From Gluconobacter morbifer G707 (GTDB lineage Bacteria > Pseudomonadota > Alphaproteobacteria > Acetobacterales > Acetobacteraceae): 64,000 bases of DNA. Made by a program: the position numbers and the translations under genes. Where the stretch lies: positions 1-64,000 of the forward strand of contig NZ_AGQV01000013.1 in assembly GCF_000234355.1 (NCBI RefSeq), written 5' to 3'. The notes beneath the pieces were generated by a model, which saw nothing but the letters and a program-made list of their open reading frames with translations, did no database searches and had not been told where the DNA came from. Of the stretch, positions 25,630 through 34,935 are shown in pieces. Position 1 is the first letter of the stretch, and each line of letters begins with the position of its first letter.

Positions 25630-26249
25630 GTGATGCACGGTTTGATGCGGTGTCGCTTCTGAACAGGACGGCTCACACGGTTTTTGGAATCGTTTCGGCG
25701 GTCGATCCCGTGAATCATGCGGTCAGGGTCAGGCTTCAGCCGGATGACGTGGAGACGGGCTGGCTTCCCGATATGGGGGGTGTGCAGGCCGGGGATCTGC
25801 GTCTGTCCTGTCCTTCGGCGCCTGGCACGCATGTCGTGCTGCAGCCTCTGGAAGGTGATGGAGAGCATCTGGTGGTGACGGGGGCTGTTTACGACACGGT
25901 TGTCACGGCACCGGTTTCGCCCTGGACAGGTCGTGTTGCGCAGCCGGGAGAAATGCTTGTCCGGGCTGGATGTGGTGCGCCGCCTGTCACGCCGGGACAG
26001 CTGCCGGGCGGGCCATCTGGCAATGGGGACTGGTGGCATGTCGGGCCGGATGATGTGGCGGTCGGGGCGGGAAATGCCCGAATGGTCATACAGAATGATG
26101 AAATCCGGTTGTCAGTCGGGGGGGGGGCGCTGGTTCTGGGACCGTCAGGTCTGACGGTAACGGGCGGCGATGTCAGGACGGATCAGCATTCCCTGAACGA
26201 TCATGTTCCTGTTCTTGGGACTGAAAAGACGGAAGGACCGACCGGATGA
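25626..26249 (+). CDS. Phage baseplate assembly protein V-like (spike)
   Basis: A protein of 207 residues with an OB-fold-like N-terminal region (TVFGIVSAVDPVNHAVRVRL, then GWLPDMGG). A beta-rich C-terminal part follows, with repeated short strands (RMVIQNDEIRLSVGGGALVL), like spike proteins gpV/gp45 that puncture the outer membrane. It begins with GTG at 25626 overlapping the previous stop (GTGA). It contains a run of ten G at 26118-26127 that stays in frame here, a site prone to slippage. It overlaps the W-like gene by 4 bp. Confidence 0.75.
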   Translation: MSDARFDAVSLLNRTAHTVFGIVSAVDPVNHAVRVRLQPDDVETGWLPDMGGVQAGDLRLSCPSAPGTHVVLQPLEGDGEHLVVTGAVYDTVVTAPVSPWTGRVAQPGEMLVRAGCGAPPVTPGQLPGGPSGNGDWWHVGPDDVAVGAGNARMVIQNDEIRLSVGGGALVLGPSGLTVTGGDVRTDQHSLNDHVPVLGTEKTEGPTG

Positions 26250-26605
26250 GTGCGATCGGGCATTTTTTCGGGGCCGATCTCACGCTGGATCATGGGAGGC
26301 TGGAGCTTGTTTCGGATGTGGAGCAGGTCCGGCAGGGTCTTTTGCGCAGGCTTCTGACCATACCCGGACAATATATCTGGCAGCCGGATTATGGAGCCGG
26401 GCTGGCTGCAATGGTCGGGCAGGTTGTTGATACGCGGACTATGGAAGCGGTCATTCAGGCGCAGGTTATGGTGGATGCCGGCGTGGATGCCTCTCAGGGC
26501 GTGACGGTGACCGTGACGGCTCAGGACGGGGGAGGCTGTGTGTGCCGGGTCTCTTATGTGGATGCCGCAAGCGGGCAGCAGCAGGATTTCGGTTTTTCTT
26601 CCTGA
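26246..26605 (+). CDS. Phage baseplate protein W-like (gp25 family)
   Basis: A protein of 119 residues matching the gp25/gpW baseplate wedge family (LTLDHGRLELVSDVEQVRQG, then LLTIPGQYIWQPDYGAGLAA). These proteins join wedge to hub in contractile tails. It overlaps the V-like gene by ATGA. The family is a hallmark of contractile systems, which makes the lack of recognisable sheath and tube genes in this locus notable. Confidence 0.8.
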   Translation: MSAIGHFFGADLTLDHGRLELVSDVEQVRQGLLRRLLTIPGQYIWQPDYGAGLAAMVGQVVDTRTMEAVIQAQVMVDAGVDASQGVTVTVTAQDGGGCVCRVSYVDAASGQQQDFGFSS

Positions 26606-26645
26606 AAAAGGTACGGGCCATGGGCCGGTGTGCCAGGGTGATGTA

Positions 26646-27785
26646 ATGTCTCTTTCTCTTCGTTCGTTTGCGACGACGGTCTCCACGGCAGTGGCGACGG
26701 CGCAGGCGTCCTGTACTCAGCTGATCGATGTTTCGGTCGGTTCTCCGGCCCGTGCGCTTGTGGAGAGTGTCAGCGGAATTGGTCTGTGGCTTCAGTATCT
26801 GCTGCTGCAACTGATGATGCGGACGCGGCTGTCCACGTCCTCGGGGGCAGATTGTGACAGCTTCATCAATGATTTCGGGATGACACGCCTTCCGGGGACA
26901 GCCGCTACGGGCATGGTTGTCATGACGTCCTTTTCACCGGGGAGCCAGTCGGCGGTCGTTGTGCCGGGCGTGAAGGTACGTACGGTCTCCGGTCTGTCCT
27001 TTTCGGTGGTGAAGGATAGCACGCTTGCAGGCTGGTCTCCGGATGCCGGAGGGTATGTCCGGCCGGCCGGGGTGGGCGCGGTATCCGTGCCGGTGCAGTG
27101 TGATGTTGCGGGATGTTCCGGGAATGTGTCGGCGGGTGCACTCTGTCTGATGGGAACAGCCGTTTCCGGGATTGATACGGTCACCAATGAATCCGCGCTC
27201 CTGAATAGTTCCGATCAGGAAACGGATGCACAGGTTCGGGCGCGTTTTCCGCTGTGGCTTGCGGCAAAGGCGACTGCCAGCCGGATGGCGGTCGGGAATG
27301 CGGTGGAAGGTGTCCAGACCAATCTGCGCTATGCCCTTCGGGACGGCGTTGCTGCGGATGGAACATCCCGTTGCGGGTATTTCACGGCGGTCATCAATGA
27401 TGGAAGTGGCGCGCCATCCGATCAGCTGCTGGCGAACGCCTATGCGGCGATTGATGCCGTACGGGCGCTGGGCGTCGGGTTCTGTGTGCAGCCTCCCGCC
27501 GTGATGACCATGGATGTTTCCATGACGGTCACCGTTCCGGCTTCGGTCCCGGTGACGCAGGCCCGGAGCGCCATTCAAACGGCCATAATGCAGGATATTG
27601 CTGCTACGGACGTGGGGGACGGGTATGCGTATAGCCGTCTGTCCTATCTGGCCTATGTGGGGGCCGGTGTGTCGGTGACATCGGTTCTGAATGTTCTCCT
27701 GAATGGTGAACAGGCCGATATTCCCGCGAATGGTCAACAGGCATTTGTTGCCGGAAATATCCAGATCACCGTTATCCAGAACTGA
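26646..27785 (+). CDS. Phage baseplate protein J-like
   Basis: A protein of 379 residues of the gpJ/gp6 baseplate wedge family. The N-terminal helical part (ASCTQLIDVSVGSPARALVE) is followed by the conserved SGADCDSFINDFGMTRLPG. Later come the repeated beta domains, with NESALLNSSDQETDAQVRAR and a C-terminal VTSVLNVLLNGEQADIPANG. ATG at 26646 is preceded by AGGGTGATGTA. The frame is intact. It lies between W-like and fibre-like genes, as in P2 and Mu. Confidence 0.82.
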   Translation: MSLSLRSFATTVSTAVATAQASCTQLIDVSVGSPARALVESVSGIGLWLQYLLLQLMMRTRLSTSSGADCDSFINDFGMTRLPGTAATGMVVMTSFSPGSQSAVVVPGVKVRTVSGLSFSVVKDSTLAGWSPDAGGYVRPAGVGAVSVPVQCDVAGCSGNVSAGALCLMGTAVSGIDTVTNESALLNSSDQETDAQVRARFPLWLAAKATASRMAVGNAVEGVQTNLRYALRDGVAADGTSRCGYFTAVINDGSGAPSDQLLANAYAAIDAVRALGVGFCVQPPAVMTMDVSMTVTVPASVPVTQARSAIQTAIMQDIAATDVGDGYAYSRLSYLAYVGAGVSVTSVLNVLLNGEQADIPANGQQAFVAGNIQITVIQN

Positions 27786-27831
27786 ACGGACTGGCTTTCG
27801 TCCCTGACGGGATGAAGCCGTGAGGAAGGCC

Positions 27832-29143
27832 ATGCCAGTATTCAATACGTATTCGAAACTTGATACCCTGACCGGCGATGAGGTTCTGGTTCTGGCGGAT
27901 GCCACGGGCAAACGGACTGTCAATGCGACGGCTTCCCAGATTGCCGGGGCGCCAGCCGTTTCGCAGGCGACAGGGGAATTCTACGCGGATCGTGGCGCAC
28001 ATGTCAGTCGCCTTGCGGACCGGCTCCTGGTTGGTGTGGTGGCGGAAAATCCTGCCCTGAGCGACCGGGAGGCGTCATCCGCCAGTGACTGGCTGTCCGA
28101 GACCATGGCGAAGACGTCCATTGGTCCGTGGGCCTTGCAGGACGCACAGTGCGCGTCTGTCGCCCGGTATGGGAACAGTGCTTTCGTTGCGGCTTCCCGA
28201 ACGTCGGATGCAAAGGAAGGAGAAGCGACGCTGGGGTTTCAGCCCAGCTCCATCGGGGTTGCGTCCTGGGGCGTCGCCGATGATACGACCGTGCCCACGA
28301 CGACGACGGCCTATGCCTATTACGGGGAAGCGTGGCGTCTGCCGAATGTCAATTATCAGCCGACTTTCTGTATGGAGCTTGAGGCCGTCAATCTGGGTGG
28401 GCTGGCGATCGGGCAGTCCACGCCGTACTCACCGAATGTTGGCGGGGGAGTCTATGCGCTTCAGCTTGGTGCAGGGGGCGGACAGACATCCGGAACATCG
28501 GACGCGGCGGCGGGGATCGTGTTCGTTTCCAAATCCGAATGCGTGGCAGACGGGGATTGTCTTCGGGGCGACGGCCCTGAGCGGGACGGACGGGAAAGAC
28601 ACCGGATATGGCTCGGCTGTTTCGCTGGCGCGGAACCATGCGCTGGAATGGCATACGCCTGAAACCGTGTCGGGCCAGACGGGTGGAAATGTTGGAGCGT
28701 TCATCCGCTCGACCGTGACTGAGCATGCCAGTGGTGTGCGGCAGGAATTCGTGGATGATGGAATCCTGTTCAGCAATATCGAGGGGGCCACGCTTTTTTC
28801 CGTCGCGAGTTCGGAAAATCCGACGAATATGCTTCAGGTTCAGGCCGGAACCGGGACACAGGCGGCAGGGCTCTATGTTCAGGCGGGTCAGGATGGCTCG
28901 ACCAATCTGGGGCTTTTCCCGGGGGCGGGTGGAGAGCTGCAGATCACGTCTCCTGTTTCCAACGCGGGCGGGGCTTTGCCCGCGACGGCTGATGGCGGAT
29001 TTCTGCACATCAACATCAACGGAGCGGATTACCGGATTCCATTGGTGAGCGATGGCTGTAGTTTACGACCGTCAGGGCGAACCTTTGCAGGCCACGGATG
29101 GCAAGGCGCTGCTGGATACGGGTGTTATCCCCGGATCGATTGA
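27832..29143 (+). pseudogene. Phage fibre-like or receptor-region protein, frameshifted
   Basis: This begins at ATG 27832 (MPVFNTYSKLDTLTGDEVLV) after GAGGAAGGCC. The first frame runs to about 28530, where the run AAA at 28531-28533 puts it out of frame (stop at 28662). With two A instead of three it reads GIVFVSNPNAWQTGIVFG and stays open to at least 29040 with FLHININGADYRIPLV. The end is uncertain because the frame continues into the next gene. The protein is rich in Gly, Ser and Thr and likely sits at the baseplate tip. Placement between J and I is unusual for P2 order. Confidence 0.6.
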
Positions 29144-29738
29144 TGATTTTGCGAACCGTCTGAGAAGTCTGCTGCCGATCGGATGGTTTCCTGCGCCTCC
29201 GCAGGGGCTGGAAGAGGAACAGGCGCCTGTTCTGGTGGCGATGCTGCGTGGTTTTGCGTCGGTGCTGGCGGGTATCTGGACGCTGGCTCAGGATTGCGAA
29301 AGCCAGATGCGGCTTTCAGACATGAGCGGTGGTTTTCTGGACATGGCCGCCGAGGATTATTTTGGCAGCGGGGAACTGCCGCGCCAGACGCAGGAAAGCG
29401 ATTCCGCATATCATGCACGCATCGTCTCGTCCCTGATTGCGACGAAAAATACGCGGCGAGCGGTTCGGGATGCGCTGTTGGGGGTGACCGGTGTGGAGCC
29501 AGTTCTCATTGAGCCGCAGAACGCCAGTGACTGTCATGCCTTCGGGACGGGAAATGCCCCTGCCCTGGGGGGCGGGTATGGCTATGGCTGCGCGGGGCTG
29601 CGTTACGGCAGCCTGCAGGGTGGGCAGTTCTTTGTGGAAACGGGGATGGGATCGGCTTCCGGCAGGGAGGCTGTTCTGCGGGTTATTGAACAGACGAAGG
29701 CCATAGGCGTGACGGGCTGGGTCAGGATGGAGACGTAA
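29052..29738 (+). CDS. Phage tail protein I-like (DUF2313/YmfQ type)
   Basis: A protein of 228 residues like P2 gpI and Mu gp48/YmfQ, which close the baseplate and help attach fibres. The N-terminal part contains FANRLRSLLPIGWFPAPPQG and the typical DFFDM-like segment RLSDMSGGFLDMAAEDYFGS. Its start overlaps the end of the fibre-like frame. The stop overlaps the next ATG by one base. The frame is intact. Confidence 0.72.
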   Translation: MAVVYDRQGEPLQATDGKALLDTGVIPGSIDDFANRLRSLLPIGWFPAPPQGLEEEQAPVLVAMLRGFASVLAGIWTLAQDCESQMRLSDMSGGFLDMAAEDYFGSGELPRQTQESDSAYHARIVSSLIATKNTRRAVRDALLGVTGVEPVLIEPQNASDCHAFGTGNAPALGGGYGYGCAGLRYGSLQGGQFFVETGMGSASGREAVLRVIEQTKAIGVTGWVRMET

Positions 29739-30988
29739 TGGATCGGGCAATAGTTTATGCGGGTTCGGTTCCGCTCGATACGGATCTTCTTCGGGTCGGT
29801 CGGCACGGGAAAAGCAGCATCGGGCAGATGGCCGACATGGTTTACGGTTCGGGTGTTACGGCAGCGACCGGTCTGACCTGCGCCCTGTCTTCGGACAGTC
29901 TGGCGGTGACCGTCGGGGCGGGCTCCATCACGGCGCCGGGCGTCATGGATGTGCAGACGCTGGGAGGGAATGGCGGCGGCCTGGAAGCGGATGGCGCCAC
30001 GGTGACGTGCCAGTATATCAATCCGGCCGCCCAGACGGTCATGCTGGTGGGAAGCGGCGCGACCTATACGGTTTTTGCCGTCTGTTCCGAGCAGGACGTT
30101 GACCAGACCCTTCTGCCATTTTTCAATGTTTCCAATCCTGCGCAGACACAGGCCGGGATTGGTAATGACGGGACTGCGCTACCGACGCGGCGGCAGGCCG
30201 GCATGACGTTCGTGGTGTCTACCGTGGCCCCGCAGGCGCCGGCTGGCGGATGTGTCGTGGCGCTTTACACCCTGACGGTGGCGCAGGGGGTGACGACACT
30301 GGCGGGTATTACGCCCCAGCCGGAGCGTGTTTCTGGCCGACGCTTCCCGAACTGGCGACGCAGACTCTGCTGAAGGCGGTGGCTGAACCCATGGCCATCA
30401 TCATGGCAGACACATCCATGACCGTTCCAGCATGGGCAACGCGGGTTGAACTCCGGGCCATTGGCGGCGGTGGGGGTGGATCGTCCTCTCTTGCGACGGA
30501 TACGACAGGATCATTCTGCGGTGCCGGTGGTGGGGCGGGAGGCGATGCCTGGGGTGTTTATGCCGTCAGTCCCACAGGCGGGGGGCTATCCGTGACAGTC
30601 GGACGGGGCGGCCCTTCGGAGCAGACCGGCGGGCCGACGCTTGTGAGTTATGAGGGGCAGACCCTTCTTCAGGCTGAAGGAGGGCAGGGCGGACTGTTTT
30701 ACAGTACGGATGGCTCTGCGGGCGGGACGGGAGGTCTTGCCTCCGGTGGGACGCTCTGGGATCAGACCGGGACATCCGGTGGGGATGGCCAGAGCGGGGC
30801 TTATACGTTTTCAGGCTATGGGGGGCGGCCCCTGGGGTGGTGGTGGACGGTGCGGCAATCAGGCTGGCAAAGACGCTACCCGCTTTGGTGCAGGCGGCGG
30901 CGGTGCATATTCTGCGTCCGCAACAAATGTGCGCTCTATTGGCGGTAGCGGTTATCAGGGATGTGTTCTGTATCGTTTTCTGCCGTGA
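29738..30988 (+). pseudogene. Phage glycine-rich tail fibre-like protein with two frameshifts
   Basis: The first frame (MDRAIVYAGSVPLDTDLLRV) is read to about 30329. There TTT (30330-30332) would need a fourth T to give ERVFWPTLPELATQTLLKAV. The next frame is glycine-rich (ELRAIGGGGGGSSSLATDTT) and goes out again at six G (30820-30825). Removing one G gives YGGGPWGGGGRCGNQAGKDA, ending with SIGGSGYQGCVLYRFLP at 30988. Glycine-rich C-termini of this kind occur in phage tip proteins (adhesins). Both lesions are one-base indels. Confidence 0.65.
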
Positions 30989-30997
30989 CGTTACAGG

Positions 30998-31032
30998 AAC
31001 AGCCCGTGGGACTGATCCCGCGGGCTGTTTGT
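30998..31032. terminator. Terminator at the right end of the phage locus
   Basis: Stem AACAGCCCG/CGGGCTGTT (30998-31006, 31021-31029) with a T-rich flank. It ends the rightward phage transcript and faces the leftward dehydrogenase operon, so it may serve both. Confidence 0.75.
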
Positions 31033-31033
31033 T

Positions 31034-32353
31034 TCAGTTCAGGGAAAGATTGCCGTCTGCCATGTTGGGGGGTGGCATGCTTGCTTTCAGTTTGCGAACA
31101 TCATCCGCACTGACGGCAGGCGCTTTGTTGCCCCATGCCTGACGGATGAATGTCACGACATCCGCGATGTCCTCGTCGCTCAGCTTTTTCCCGAAGCTCG
31201 GCATCGTGAAGCCGGAGGGCGCTGCCTCCATGCCTGGTAATGCTGCGCCGCGCTGGACGATATGAACGAGGGACGCCGGGTCTTCTCCCATCACGACAGG
31301 ATTACCGGCCAGGGGCGGAAAGACAGAAGGATAGCCTTTGCCATCCGTGCGATGGCAGGCCGCACAGCGATCCACGTAAACCTTGGCGCCCCTCTGTGAG
31401 AGATCGGCCCTGTGCAGGGCATTGGCCGTGGCAGGGTCATTCTGCCATTTGTCTTCGCCCTGCCGGGTGGGCGGGAGGCTCAGCAGATATTTGGCGATCG
31501 CTGTCAGGTCGGCATCCGTCAGATGTTGCGTGCCATGCATGACGGCTTCGGTCATGGAGCCGAAACTGGCGCTTCTGGCATTTCTGCCCGTCTTCAGAAA
31601 AGCAACGATATCTTCTTCCGACCACCGGCCAAGACCTGTCCGGTCTTCCTGCCGCAGCGAAGGCGGCATCCAACCATCCACTTCTGCTCCGCCCGCGAGA
31701 TATTGCGGACTCTCGGATGATGTCAGGGCTTTTTCCTGCATCGTGATGGCTCGCGGGGAATGACAGGCACCGCAATGTGCCGGGCCTTCCACAAGATATG
31801 CACCCCGGGCCAGCTGGGGATCGGTATATTCCTTCAGCGTTGTGGTCTGGGCCTTGGCGGGGGCAGGAGCGAACATCCAGCGCCAGAAAGTCAGTGGCCA
31901 GCGCATTGAGAGCGGCCAGGTGATTTCGTTGGATGGTGGTGAAACCGCTGCGGCCTTTACGCCATCGTGGAAATAGGCATAGAGGGCTTGGATATCCTCA
32001 TCCGTCAGGCGCGCATAGGACGGGTAGGGCATGGCGGGGTAAAGTGTGGCGCCGTCCCGCCGGATACCCTGACGGAGGGCGCGAGCGAATTCGGCTTCCG
32101 AATAACGGCCAATGCCGTGATCCGGGTCTGGGGTAATGTTCGTGGAATAGATTTTCCCGATCGGCAGCGAAAAGGACGTCCCCCCGGAATAAGCTGGGCG
32201 GCCCTTGGTGGAGTGGCAGGCTGCGCAGTCGGAAGCTGCTGCCAGATAATGTCCTTTTTCGATCAGGGACTGATCGGGAGCTGCGGCTTCCGCGACGGAA
32301 AGCCCGAGAACGAGCGATGTGCCGGCGGCCGTCAGCGACAGGATACGCTTCAT
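31034..32353 (-). CDS. Cytochrome c subunit of membrane-bound dehydrogenase
   Basis: A tri-haem cytochrome c of 439 residues. CxxCH motifs are at CAACH (about residue 43), CGACH (about 195) and CAACH (about 330). An N-terminal signal (MKRILSLTAAGTSLVLGLSV, then AEA) exports it to the periplasm. It passes electrons from the FAD subunit to ubiquinone. It overlaps the large-subunit stop by 4 bp, and the order small, large, cytochrome matches gluconate and 2-keto-gluconate dehydrogenases of Gluconobacter. It converges with the phage locus at a shared terminator. Confidence 0.92.
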   Translation of the reverse strand: MKRILSLTAAGTSLVLGLSVAEAAAPDQSLIEKGHYLAAASDCAACHSTKGRPAYSGGTSFSLPIGKIYSTNITPDPDHGIGRYSEAEFARALRQGIRRDGATLYPAMPYPSYARLTDEDIQALYAYFHDGVKAAAVSPPSNEITWPLSMRWPLTFWRWMFAPAPAKAQTTTLKEYTDPQLARGAYLVEGPAHCGACHSPRAITMQEKALTSSESPQYLAGGAEVDGWMPPSLRQEDRTGLGRWSEEDIVAFLKTGRNARSASFGSMTEAVMHGTQHLTDADLTAIAKYLLSLPPTRQGEDKWQNDPATANALHRADLSQRGAKVYVDRCAACHRTDGKGYPSVFPPLAGNPVVMGEDPASLVHIVQRGAALPGMEAAPSGFTMPSFGKKLSDEDIADVVTFIRQAWGNKAPAVSADDVRKLKASMPPPNMADGNLSLN

Positions 32354-34128
32354 GCGTCCACCAGCGGGCCCGGGGATTTCAGATAGGTCGTGCGGATATG
32401 GTAAGCGGCCCAGTAGGCCAGCGCCGCCACCATGCCAGTGGGGTTATATCCCATTCCCTGCGGGAAGGCGTTTGATCCGATAACGAAAAGGTTCGAAACG
32501 TCCCAGCTCTGGAGGTAGCGGTTCAGGGCGCTGGTTTTCGGGTCCGTTCCCATGATGGCGCCTCCGCCCAGATGGGTTGTCTGGTAACGGCGGGTATCGA
32601 ACGGCTCTCCCTGATTCAGATGAACCAGATTCATTTTTGTCGCCCCCATGGCGCGGGCAATCGGTTCGATTTTGCTGACGACATACTGGTTCATGCGGAT
32701 GTCATTGTCCTTCCAGGTGAAGGTCATGCGCAGTAACGGCTGCCCGTAAGCGTCCTTCCAGGTCGGGTCCAGGTCCAAATAGACATCCCGGTACGCCATG
32801 TTGCTGCCATGGGCATCGATCCCGATGGAATGACGGTAACTGTCAATCAGTGCGCCTTTGTAGGCTGATCCCCAGCGCGGTGTGCCGCCACCGCCGGTGG
32901 AAACGGCGGCGGCGATGGGCTTGAGGCCTGCCTGATTCACCCAGACCGGCGATCCCCCGACAAAACCGAGCGGTCCGTGATCGAAGTTCATGCTGTTGAA
33001 ATCGTCAATGGCCACACCGGCCCCACCGGCACCGACGAACTGGTTCGTATAGCGGGAGGGTGGAAGCCAGACGCGCGACGAGGTGATCGTCTGGTAAACG
33101 AAATTGCGTCCTATCGTGCCGGTATTGCTGACGGGATCGTACGGCTTTCCGATCCCGGACAGCAGCATGAGATGAACGTTGTGAAACTGGAACGCACTCA
33201 GAATGACCAGATCGGCCGAGAGTGAGATTTCCTTGCGGGTTTTCGTGTCCAGATAGGTCACCCCCGTTGCTTTCGTGCGGGTGCTGTCCAGTGTGATGCG
33301 CGTGACATGCGCGTTGGAAATCAGACTGAATCGTGGGTCCTGCCGCAGGGCGGGCAGGATGTTCACATTCGGTGACGCCTTGGAATAGAGGTAACAGTCA
33401 TATCCGCTGCAATATCCGCAGAAATTGCAGGGCCCCATCTGGCAGCCATAGGTGTTGGTATAGGGGCGGGACGCATTGGCCGCGGGCAGGGCGTAGGGGT
33501 GGTATCCCGCCTGTGCGGCGGCGGTCCGGAAGGTGGCGGCGGAGAACGTGTCTTTCATGGGGGGAAGTGGGAAGTCCTCATCCCGGTCCGGAGCAAAAAC
33601 GTTCCCGTCCCCGACTTTCTTCCCCTTTACGGTGTAGGCAACGCCGGACGTGCCGAAAACTTTTTCCGCTTTGTAGAAAAACGGCTCCAGCTCTTCATAG
33701 GTGACACCATAATCCTGAAGGTTCATGCCTTCGGGAATGAACTTTTCTCCGTACCGCTCTATGGTGGCGCTGCGCAGGCGCAGGTCATCCGGTGCGACAC
33801 GGAAATGTACGCCCGACCAGTGAAGTCCCGCGCCGCCCACGCCTTCACCTGGCAGGAATGCCGCAAGCTGACGATAGGGCAGGGCAGTCTGGTCGATGGT
33901 ATTGCGGATGGTGACGGTGGACTGTGACAGGTCCTGAAACAGCCGCTTGCGGATGGCGCCGCGGAGTTCATCAATGGATGAGGGATAGGCCCCTTCCACC
34001 GCTGTAACCCGTTCTCCGCCACGTTCCAGCATGATGACGGACAGACCGGCTTCGGTCAGTTCCTTGGCCAGGATGGAACCGGCCCATCCCGCCCCGATGA
34101 CGATGGCATCTGCATGTTTGGTGCTCAT
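32350..34128 (-). CDS. FAD-dependent GMC-type dehydrogenase large subunit (gluconate 2-dehydrogenase family)
   Basis: A 592-residue catalytic flavoprotein. The FAD-binding Rossmann motif is IGAGWAGS at residues 12-19. The cysteine cluster GPCNFCGYCSGYDC near 235 probably holds a [3Fe-4S] cluster, as in related dehydrogenases. The C-terminal HLGGGAIMGTD and NPTGMVAALAY form the GMC active-site region. Substrate could be gluconate, 2-keto-gluconate or another sugar acid or alcohol. The sequence alone does not decide. It sits 9 bp after the small subunit and overlaps the cytochrome gene, so all three are co-translated. Confidence 0.9.
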   Translation of the reverse strand: MSTKHADAIVIGAGWAGSILAKELTEAGLSVIMLERGGERVTAVEGAYPSSIDELRGAIRKRLFQDLSQSTVTIRNTIDQTALPYRQLAAFLPGEGVGGAGLHWSGVHFRVAPDDLRLRSATIERYGEKFIPEGMNLQDYGVTYEELEPFFYKAEKVFGTSGVAYTVKGKKVGDGNVFAPDRDEDFPLPPMKDTFSAATFRTAAAQAGYHPYALPAANASRPYTNTYGCQMGPCNFCGYCSGYDCYLYSKASPNVNILPALRQDPRFSLISNAHVTRITLDSTRTKATGVTYLDTKTRKEISLSADLVILSAFQFHNVHLMLLSGIGKPYDPVSNTGTIGRNFVYQTITSSRVWLPPSRYTNQFVGAGGAGVAIDDFNSMNFDHGPLGFVGGSPVWVNQAGLKPIAAAVSTGGGGTPRWGSAYKGALIDSYRHSIGIDAHGSNMAYRDVYLDLDPTWKDAYGQPLLRMTFTWKDNDIRMNQYVVSKIEPIARAMGATKMNLVHLNQGEPFDTRRYQTTHLGGGAIMGTDPKTSALNRYLQSWDVSNLFVIGSNAFPQGMGYNPTGMVAALAYWAAYHIRTTYLKSPGPLVDA

Positions 34129-34137
34129 GGGAAACCT

Positions 34138-34848
34138 TCAGGCCTGTTCGCCATTGATGGAGACAGGACCAAGCGGGTAGGGCGCCCCGTCCTGATTGAC
34201 CCAGTCCATGAAGTCCGCCCTTGCGCCGGGGAAGCCCAGCATCGTCCAGCCGCCCATCCGGCGGTTTCCACCATAGAGGGGGTCCGCGAAGGCGCCTTCG
34301 AGCGTGTTGGTCCGGAGCTGCTCGAAAAAGACCCGCCCGGGAACATCCCCCAGAACCAGCGACCCACCTTCCAGCGCCGTCAGGACTTCATCCTGTTCGA
34401 GCGGGGATAGATCCGCAAAGACCTTTCCGTGTTGCTGTCTGGTATAGGCGTCGGCCTGCGCGATGCCGTGGCGGTACAGGTCCTGCGGAGTGAAGGGAAG
34501 CTGATACCCCAGATTGGCCGGACCCTGCTGGAATGGACCGGACATGTACCAAGTGCTGCCCTTTCCGTAAGGCGTATCCATCTGCCGGTCGATGAACTCC
34601 GCCACGCCGAGCATGTGCGCTCCGGGGCCGTACTGGTCCTGCGGGAAGAGACGTTCACTCGCGGCATCCACGAAACGATATTCCGCAGGCGTGAAGAATG
34701 CGGGCTGATAGGGTTTTTCAGCATCCCGTGCGAGTGCTTCCGCCCAGTGCAGATTTTCCGGCAGGAACCAGAAAGACGTGGTTCCCAGAAGGCCTTTTAC
34801 AAAACTGCGACGTAACGGACGAGGAAGGATCGATTCCTTTGGCGGCAC
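34138..34848 (-). CDS. Dehydrogenase small subunit (gluconate 2-dehydrogenase subunit 3 type)
   Basis: A protein of 236 residues carrying an RRSFVK motif at about residues 13-18, matching the twin-arginine signal used to export such subunits already folded with the large subunit. The mature part contains QQGPANLGYQLPFTPQDLYR, typical of gluconate 2-dehydrogenase subunit 3. It helps the large subunit reach the periplasm and bind the membrane complex. It is first in the operon, with the promoter probably in the 130-bp region upstream. A tatA gene lies elsewhere in the window (43041). Confidence 0.88.
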   Translation of the reverse strand: MPPKESILPRPLRRSFVKGLLGTTSFWFLPENLHWAEALARDAEKPYQPAFFTPAEYRFVDAASERLFPQDQYGPGAHMLGVAEFIDRQMDTPYGKGSTWYMSGPFQQGPANLGYQLPFTPQDLYRHGIAQADAYTRQQHGKVFADLSPLEQDEVLTALEGGSLVLGDVPGRVFFEQLRTNTLEGAFADPLYGGNRRMGGWTMLGFPGARADFMDWVNQDGAPYPLGPVSINGEQA

Positions 34849-34935
34849 ACGGTACTCCAGAAAAACAGGGGGAATGTTCTGAAAATGGATATTCCACGAA
34901 TTACGGGTGGCTTTCCAATAAACAATGCCTTGAGC

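Larger units (their letters stand above)
15351..30990 (+). mobile_element. Prophage-like locus, compact and apparently defective
   Basis: About 15.6 kb between dnaB and the dehydrogenase operon. In order it holds an XRE regulator with flanking operators, two small basic or unknown genes, a regulator-like gene, terminase small and large subunits, portal, scaffold, major capsid, three head-completion or neck genes, then X, D, V, W, J, I and fibre-like genes. I find no integrase, replication, lysis, tail sheath, tube or tape-measure gene. Terminase/portal, the D-like gene and both fibre-like genes carry frameshifts or a stop. Boundaries are set by gene content only, since no attachment repeats are visible. 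Confidence 0.8.

Noticed and set aside
26118-26127. Ten-G run in the V-like gene considered as a frameshift
   Set aside because: The reading frame stays open across it and both sides fit the same protein, so at this length it is in frame.
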